Assembly: GCA_029876055.1 (NCBI GenBank)
Contig: CM056874.1
Span: forward strand, 9,176,001 to 9,240,000
Direction of reading: 5' to 3'
Length of the DNA: 64,000 bases
Source of the DNA: Madurella fahalii
Taxonomy: Eukaryota; Ascomycota; Sordariomycetes; Sordariales
The number at the start of each line of letters is the position of its first letter. The first letter of the stretch is position 1. Position numbers and translations under genes: made by a program. Positions 57,680 to 64,000 of the stretch are shown piece after piece. A model generated the notes under the pieces. It worked only from the letters and a program-made list of their open reading frames with translations. It had not been told where the DNA came from and did no database searches.

Positions 57680-58980
57680 GTTTGGTTACTCTTTCCGCCG
57701 AGGGTCTAAAGCTTGAGATTGAACTCAACCACTTCAAGTGCACGAAGCAAGTATCCGCTGTCTTGGTAGGTGTTGTCGTTGTCTTATACCGGCTGCTCGG
57801 CTCGGTATCACCCGAGTTTCTCTTCCGGCAGGTCTCTCCCGCGCAGGACCGTTCCGCGTCGGGTGCAGCTAAGAGGGCGCTATTGGGGTTGATGCAACGT
57901 TCGTTCCTGCATACCCATCATTTGCCTGGCTCTAGGGGACGAGGGAGGGGGGGGGGGTTTCTCCCTCCCTTTCGGGTCATGATCTCGGCTCGTCAGGGGT
58001 ATGCTCCGAGCATGCAGGTCTCCCGGGCTTCTGGGAATGAGTTCCGGATCAAGCCGGCCAAGCTTCCCGGATCACGGCATGTCTCGACCCGTGTGAATTA
58101 CCTGCAGAATTATTTTTAGGGGGGTAGTTTTAGGCCCAGATAATATCAAGCGCCCTCGATAGTGATAATGCGCAAGGTCTATTAAAGGACAGGTCAGCAG
58201 CACCCCGTGTTCTGCTAGGGATCAGCACCTGTAGATCTAGTAATATCAGAGTGTATGCTAATAGCTGATCCAGGTCGGCTAAATCTACATATTATCATGC
58301 TCCGTGTCCGCTAATCGTCTTCCGATTTCCGTGGTTGCCATCCGGGTAAATCAGACCACGCGTCAATGGAATATAGTCACTACCACTCAACCGACGAAGT
58401 GCCCGTGTGGATAACCGCTCGGGGGGTATGCTGCATCTTCGCAGTACTGAATGATTTTACAAATCTTACAGAGTCAAATATTAGACTTGCCTGCACCAGT
58501 ACTCGTTGCAGTGGAAGGCCCCAATGAGCATGATAAGAGCTAGAAGTGATTCGAAAGTCAGCACCTGGTAATTAGTTCATGTCACATGTAGACACGCTCC
58601 AGCGGCTGCGCCCTGCTAGGCGTGCCGGAATCACTTATACGGACCCATCACTTGATTAGTGTTCCCATAGCGTTGCTTGATCGTGTTACTCCATTACAAG
58701 CCGTTTTCAAATTCCAAACTCCCCTTCCCATCAATAGAATGTCATGCCGCCATTACCGTAAAAAGCCCGCTTGCCCGTCTAAACTCTCAGACAAAACTCC
58801 GCAAGGTTTCCATGCCGTCGTCAGCTCGTAGCCTCGCGTGGGTGCTGAGTATCCCGTGCTCAGGCCCGGCGTCGAATGGGCGGACGATCCATACCGATCG
58901 TCGCTTCGCTTGAGGCGGTCGCACGTGCTCTGTGACGGAGGTTATTCCTTTAGCATGTTGACGAGGAAATCTGTGGAAAG
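57680..58980. other. Gene-free stretch
   Basis: No gene is supported in 1.3 kb. It contains a run of nine or ten G near 57947. An open frame at 57532-58119 overlaps the hydrolase start and is a shadow. The right end is the 3' side of the Zn-cluster factor. Confidence 0.45.
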
Positions 58981-60438
58981 TTAACCGCGCTTACCGTGGT
59001 GCCGAGGTATAGACTCAGAATTCGTTCTCATTTGACGCTCCCTTCGTTCTTGTGAAGCACTCCCCGAGTCAGAGGAGCCGAAACTCTCCGGTTCGTCGAA
59101 CATGGAAAAGTATGACAGTGGGTTTTCCGACCACTGGTTAAATCTCTGGGTCTGAAATTGGCCAACTTCTGGGAAAGCGATGGGGACTAGTTGCGGAGGT
59201 TCTGAAGTCAAGCGCGGAGGTGACTGTGGTTCGGTCTCGGTCTGGGGTTTCCGGTCCTCATCACTCGCGGCAGCCTTCCCTGATGATTCCGCCTTTTCTG
59301 AACAGGCGTGTTGTTGATCTTCGCTTAGCACCTCAGCGTCGGCCCAGATAAACGATTCTGCTTTGTTCCACCTTCTGACAGCCGTGTCAATGATGCGCTG
59401 CTCAAGCCCCGTCTCTAGCTTGATTCCCAACAATGACCCGACAAAAATCAGGTGGTGTGCCAGCATCTGACAGAGATGCTCTTTCATAGCCAGCCACAAC
59501 GTCGGACTCCGTTGAAACTCGGGGCTGAGCATCTCGGATGGAAAACTGGGCGAGTGGTCCTCTAGTTGGGACGACGAGTAGCCCACCCCTAGGGCGACAC
59601 CCAGAACGAGGAGGAACAAGACTTGACAAGACTCACGGCCGAAGCGAGCAAGGAATTGGGGAGTCAGGATGCGATCGAGACGCTTAATCAGACGGGAACC
59701 CGATATCTGGCTGGCGGCACAAAGCTCTCGAGACTTGATGGTTTTGACGCCGTCACGCCAGCCGCTGTGGGCTAGAGACGTGGCGAGCATGAAGCGCTGG
59801 AAATCGGTGATTAGCCCGTCGGCCTCATTGCTTTCCTCTTGGAACTGTAGCCCGAGCAGGCTGGAACAGCACAGGCCGACGATGCTTCCATTAGGTAGAT
59901 GGAAGTCGGGGTCGGTGAGCCAAGAGACCATTGTGTCGTTGAAGACATCAGGGTCTGAAGCAAGCGAGAAGCTAGCCGGCGTCGCTAGCCTGGCGAGCAG
60001 ATTGCTCATCCTCGACATGAGATTTTCGGTCTGCATGGGTGCGGCGCCTGTCGGCAAGGGAGAAGCGAAGATGTTGACGTCTGCGAAGCGCGTCCTCACA
60101 CAGTAGCAAAACGAGAGCACTTTCCTCTCGTACCCTCGAACGGCCGACTGCAGGCAAGGCTGGCAGGGATTCTCGGCAGAACACTTGGAGCAGGGTTAGA
60201 AGCTTGCCTTCATCACGGACGATGCGCGTACCTGTATCTTGAGGATCCTGCACCTCAGACATGCGCCTTGTCGCCGGACCTGGAGAACCTTCTCCTTTTC
60301 CTCGGTAGAGAACCGAGCTCTTGATCGTCGAGGCTGGCCGGTTGCTCGGAAACAATAGATCGATCGTGCGAGCGACGGAAGGTTACGTGAAACCAGATCC
60401 TGTCCGTTCGCAAACACTGGTGACCCAGAATCGGCCAT
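58981..60438 (-). CDS. Zn2Cys6-like transcription factor
   Basis: Exons 60232-60438 and 58981-60183 (48-nt intron, GTACGC...CCAAG) give 469 aa. The DNA-binding region begins with RRSRARFSTEEKEKVLQVRR and has GACLRCRILKIQ joined by the splice to CSAENPCQPCL. The sixth cysteine lies about 15 residues later (SFCYCVRTRFADVNIF). This is the long-spaced variant of the fungal binuclear zinc cluster, not the compact GAL4 type. The rest contains WLTDPDFHLPNGS, and a hydrophobic stretch (CQVLFLLVLGVALGVGYSS) which could pack internally or be a membrane segment. The C-terminus is Ser/Pro-rich and acidic. A GTAAGC...CACAG pair of only 24 nt lies at the stop and would change the end. The nearest upstream gene is the BNR_4 lyase. 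Confidence 0.87.
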
Positions 60439-61451
60439 AAAAAATGATGATTTATATGAGTGAATGACTGGGCCCAGTTGTCTGAGTGCATCGGTCCCGG
60501 TCCGGTGGGCGCCGTACTAGTGCAAAGTGGAGTGTAGTGGTGGCGACCAGGATGGCCCAAGGGCAGCTGAACCGGATATTTCCTAGTAAAGCCAGCACGA
60601 GACATTTTGGGAATTGGTCGTCTTTGTATGTGCGCACTAGTCTCGCGTCTAGTAGCATATAGAGGCTGGCTGATGGGTTGCACAGCACAGTGGCTGGCCC
60701 TGGAGCAGAGCCTCGAGGGCGAAACAGGCATCACCGAACTTTCCGCAACTGGTTAGCCTGGCCGTGCTATTTGTGAGATGGCAATTCTTGGCAGGATCGA
60801 GACATGGGCCGCCACAAGCGGCACTGGAGGACAGGTGGTGGAGACTTTGGGTGAACCAACGTGGTGGCTGTCTGGTGCTGAGTCAAGGGCGTTCGGGCGG
60901 GTGAGACATGAGTCTCCCAGTCGGAGAGGTTGGACCCATCCTCGCGAAACTCGTCGAGATGGGCCATGGAAGGACCTTCGCAACTGTGGAGCATGCCCAC
61001 AGTACCACAGTAAGCTTCACCGAAGCACGGTTCACGTGCATGGTTGTGCCGTCTCCTTAACCTCTTGTGGACGGTTGCTTGGCCGGGCGCCAATCGGATG
61101 ACGATTCGCGGTTTGGACAAGCTGAATCAGGTTACGAGATTTCGCATGGCCAGCTGAAAACCAGCACCGACCGGCAGGTTCCGCCGTTCGGCAACGCGGC
61201 CAGGCCCTTCCCCCTTCACACGCGCCACCGCCAAGTTCCAACATGCTGGATGCGACTGGCAGCGTGCTCAATGTTGCCCCGTGGTCTTGAAAAACCAGCA
61301 CGGGAGTGCGACGCGTTAAAAAGAAAATTTTAACCATCCAATTCGGCCGACATCGAAGGCGTTGGGACACTACCAAGCTCCGGGGCCTATCATCGTATCA
61401 CGCTAACTTCACCGCCGGCTTGCGCAGCGGGATCCGGCCATGCAATGCCAG
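60439..61451. other. Intergenic region upstream of the Zn-cluster gene
   Basis: 1 kb, promoter of the zinc-cluster gene and 3' UTR of the BNR_4 gene. No further gene is supported. Confidence 0.45.
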
Positions 61452-62936
61452 CTACAGCGGGAAATCGAGGACTACAACATTCCGCTCCCGCGGTTCGCCT
61501 TTGCCTTCGGCCAACACTAGGAGAGACAGAACATTGTCATGCTCCAGCCTGTGTGTGTCGGTGAGCGGTTCGCCTGTCAGGCCATGGCCCGTCCAAACCT
61601 CGTCGTAGCTGGCGTACCCGCTCGCCTTAGAGGCCTTCAGGATCCGCATCTCCGACGCCGCCGTGTTCGGGAGGACGATGTAGAGATCGCCCGCCTTGCT
61701 GACGGCCAGCCTCCCGCGACTGTTGCCGCTGACCGGTCTGATTGGCCGTTGGGTCCACGTCCCTGCGACTTGTTAGTCCAGTGCACTCAGGAAATGCCCC
61801 ATTGTACTGTACGCATCCCAGCCCCTCGAGAAAGGGTTCATTACCGCTACGAGGCCGATAGTAATGCTTCCACATTGGTTTCGTCCCGCCATCTGTTGTG
61901 TCCCGGTTCAACACGTGGACACCGCCCTCTTGATCAATGGCCTGCGCCTCCTGGTTGGTGAGTCCCGAGTTTCTTGAAATCTCAAACGCAACGATTCCCT
62001 TTGCATCATTGGTGATGGTACTCCCGTCCTTGAGCTGCGCAATGACCTGCCCGGCCCCGTTCTTCCATGTGTAGCCCTTGTCATCGCTGTACGCGTAGCA
62101 AATGTTGTGATTATTCTCTGCACCGTTTGGCCCGGCTTGCTGCTTATGCTTTGTATCCAACGGGTCATCCCAACCCTCGTAGTGCACAAATCCGCGGTAC
62201 ACCCAGGAGACATGGAATCGGCCATTGCGGTAGTCCATTCCGTGGACGTACGGATTGCTCAGGATGCCCGTCAGGTGGGCGCCAACGTAGGTAAATAGCC
62301 CTGTGCTGCCGCTATAAAGGTACAAGTGGTCGTTGCCAAGCCCGGCCTTGCCATCGCGGAATGAGCAGAACATGTCGTCTCCCATAGGGCCAAAACGCGG
62401 ATACGTCACGTAACCGAAATGCGGATGGGCCGATGGGAGGCCAGGGAGGTAATCCAGCGTCGGCGTGAAGAGGGTGGCCGTCCATTTGAACTTGTCGGGA
62501 TCACTCGCAAGCCCGCGGATAGAGTATCGATACCTCAGGCTCGATAGGTTTTAGCATTTTATGGGGCTCCGTCTTGATAGGGAGTGGCAGGCTGCCGAGG
62601 CGGTACTCACACATCGCAATGGTGGTCGTAGGAAAGATGCACGGTACCATCCCCAGGGCAGATGCCTAGCTGGACTGTATTGTGACCATCGTCTGTAGTC
62701 TGTGTATAGTCATCAAAGATCATCACCTCCCACTTGCCACGGGGCAGCTGCCTTCGAGCAAGGTGGATGTAGAGAGGTTCTGACGGTCTATCTGATTGGA
62801 GGAAACTGTAAAAGGCGGAATACTGCCAGCCTCTGAATGAGGTAATGGCATCCTGCTGGAAGGCATAGCAATTGATCCTGCATCTACGCCGGATTGGATC
62901 CCGGCCGAGGGCCGTCGTGCTGGGTTCTGGCAGCAT
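61452..62936 (-). CDS. BNR_4 family sugar lyase-like protein (PL27/PL24-like)
   Basis: Exons 62611-62936, 61845-62539 and 61452-61762 (443 aa), with a 5' end that is probably incomplete. The fold is a seven-bladed propeller with BNR repeats. CAZy relatives include ulvan lyases and the fungal rhamnosyl-glucuronate lyase that cuts rhamnose from gum arabic. Family strings: INCYAFQQDAITSFRGWQY, DDGHNTVQLGICPGDGTVHL, YDHHCD, then GYVTYPRFGPMGDDMFCSF, NPYVHGMDYRNGRFHVSWVY, RGFVHYEGWDDP, GLTNQEAQAIDQEGGVHVLN, and DNVLSLLVL near the end. Introns of 71 and 82 nt (GTGAGT...CGAG and GTAATG...CTAAC...GCAG) keep the frame. The ATG at 62936 is in frame but lacks a signal peptide. A CAG at 62878-62880 could be an acceptor for an upstream exon I could not place. 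Confidence 0.88.
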
Positions 62937-64000
62937 GAAGGTCTCAAGAACAGGTCTAGCTACCTAGGGTGTGTTACCGGAAATCTGGGAACAAGCTAAA
63001 AAAAAGCTGTGCCACATGTACTTATGGAAATGCAAGATATCTGGTGCCTTAGTATTAGTGAACGTATCCATGCGTAGCAGGTAATGCACCTAATTGACAA
63101 ACGAGCCTGAGAGTACTCTACGTGGGCAAGTCCAGGCGGTGATTAATCCCATCAGAATGGTGTTGCCGTCGACTGCCAGCCGGTCGCCAAGATGGACCCT
63201 GATTCGTGGATAAATCTCAGGAAGGGCAACCCAGACATGGATCGGCGTGCGCGACCCGCACGCTTGTACGAGTCGTAGTCTGGCACGGTGGCAAGGACGG
63301 GGGTTGACTGAGGGGCAACTGGGGGAATCGGGGCAGCCTGGGAGCGGTTCGTTGCGAGCATGCCGGTTGAGCGAAACGAAGCGCGGCAGATGAGGTGATT
63401 GTTCGGCTGGCTAAATTGGAGCTCTCGCCTTGAACTCGCTGGACTCGATTTGGAGACGGCGGCGGCTCATATATTAAATCTGGATCTAAATAGGCCTCAA
63501 GCTCTGGCGCTACTGCGGTGGATGTCGGTACTTATTCATTAGCATGTTCGGTAAGGTGTAGAGGCTCGTCGTCTCTCACAGGCGGCGGGTAAGGGGAATT
63601 CTAGGCCATGAATAGTCGCACCCCAATTGCCCGAGCTGGTTTCCAGGGTTGATAGCTCTCGGTTGGGGACTGTTGGAGCACGGCCGGGCCCTGGTCCCTC
63701 ACCCCAGTCATCCCCTCCCCCGCCTTTCCCCCGCAATGGCAGCGGAACTTGAGCTCCACTCTGTGCTCCCCCGGTCCCCGCCACTGTCCGTGTCTATGTC
63801 CCAGGACGGGAGTCCCATACTAATCGGCATTGCATCCAAATGAATCATGGGATAAGCAGCATGTTTAGACGCAGGATTGCGAAAAGCACGTACTTTATAC
63901 AGTTGGCGGGAACTCAGTCAGGATGGCCAGGCCGAGTTCCCGCTCCCGTCGGTGTTAGTTAACCACCTTAAGGTTACTACCAGGTATGTCCACAGCAAGC
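62937..64000. other. Right end of window, no firm gene
   Basis: A minus-strand frame at 63152-63361 (69 codons) and an overlapping frame that reads HVWVALPEIYPRIRVHLGDR may belong to an upstream exon of the BNR_4 gene or to another decayed gene, but neither joins convincingly. The rest (63400-64000) shows nothing I recognise. Confidence 0.4.

Noticed and set aside
1..64000. CRISPR array, bacterial operon or secondary-metabolite cluster
   Set aside because: No regular spaced repeats, and no polyketide, non-ribosomal peptide or terpene synthase genes were seen; the gene structure is eukaryotic.

Overview
This window is nuclear DNA from a filamentous ascomycete. The coding regions are GC-rich, and most genes are split by short introns (roughly 50-80 nt) with GTRNGT donors, CTAAC/CTGAC-like branch points and YAG acceptors. 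The gene families point the same way: a HET-domain protein, a fungal-type Zn2Cys6 regulator, an RGS protein with seven membrane segments, Vps3844, MTC1 and plant-biomass CAZymes. A Sordariomycete (Sordariales-like) is my best guess, but that placement is inference. I rebuilt 24 protein genes by joining reading frames at splice sites. No CRISPR array, rRNA, convincing tRNA or intact transposon was seen.

Layout. Positions 1-29.9 kb hold a truncated GPI-anchored wall protein, a PL4 rhamnogalacturonate lyase, a small cysteine-rich secreted protein, an NAD(P) malic enzyme, ribosomal protein L23, a HET-domain gene, a large nuclear gene with a one-base frame break, MTC1, and an isolated small two-exon gene. 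Positions 29.9-34.5 kb hold a secreted AA8 cytochrome, a ZIP zinc transporter and a CE15 glucuronoyl esterase. Positions 37.8-51.5 kb are a dense housekeeping block: RGS/7TM receptor, metacaspase, WW-domain protein, Cdc25/Acr2-type rhodanese, SmG, NTR2, Vps3844 and a membrane protein that is probably mitochondrial. Positions 53.5-63 kb hold a GT2 polysaccharide synthase, a secreted beta-lactamase-fold hydrolase, a Zn2Cys6-like factor and a BNR_4 (PL27-like) sugar lyase.

How the genes relate. Four genes act on plant cell-wall polymers or supply electrons for their oxidation (PL4, AA8, CE15, BNR_4), but they are scattered and do not form an operon-like cluster. Several divergent pairs share short promoters: SmG/NTR2 (both splicing, 262 bp), metacaspase/WW protein (671 bp), the large nuclear gene/MTC1, and Vps3844/the mitochondrial-like gene. 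Between the gene islands lie long stretches of 1-3 kb with stops in every frame and no recognisable content (about 0.8-3.0, 5.2-7.2, 23.7-26.7, 27.3-29.9, 34.5-37.8 and 51.5-53.5 kb). I found no clearly new multi-gene system. The most useful leads are the frame break in the 17.6-21.3 kb gene, the divergent promoters, the metacaspase/WW pairing, the orphan secreted and small proteins, and a few unusual splice structures.
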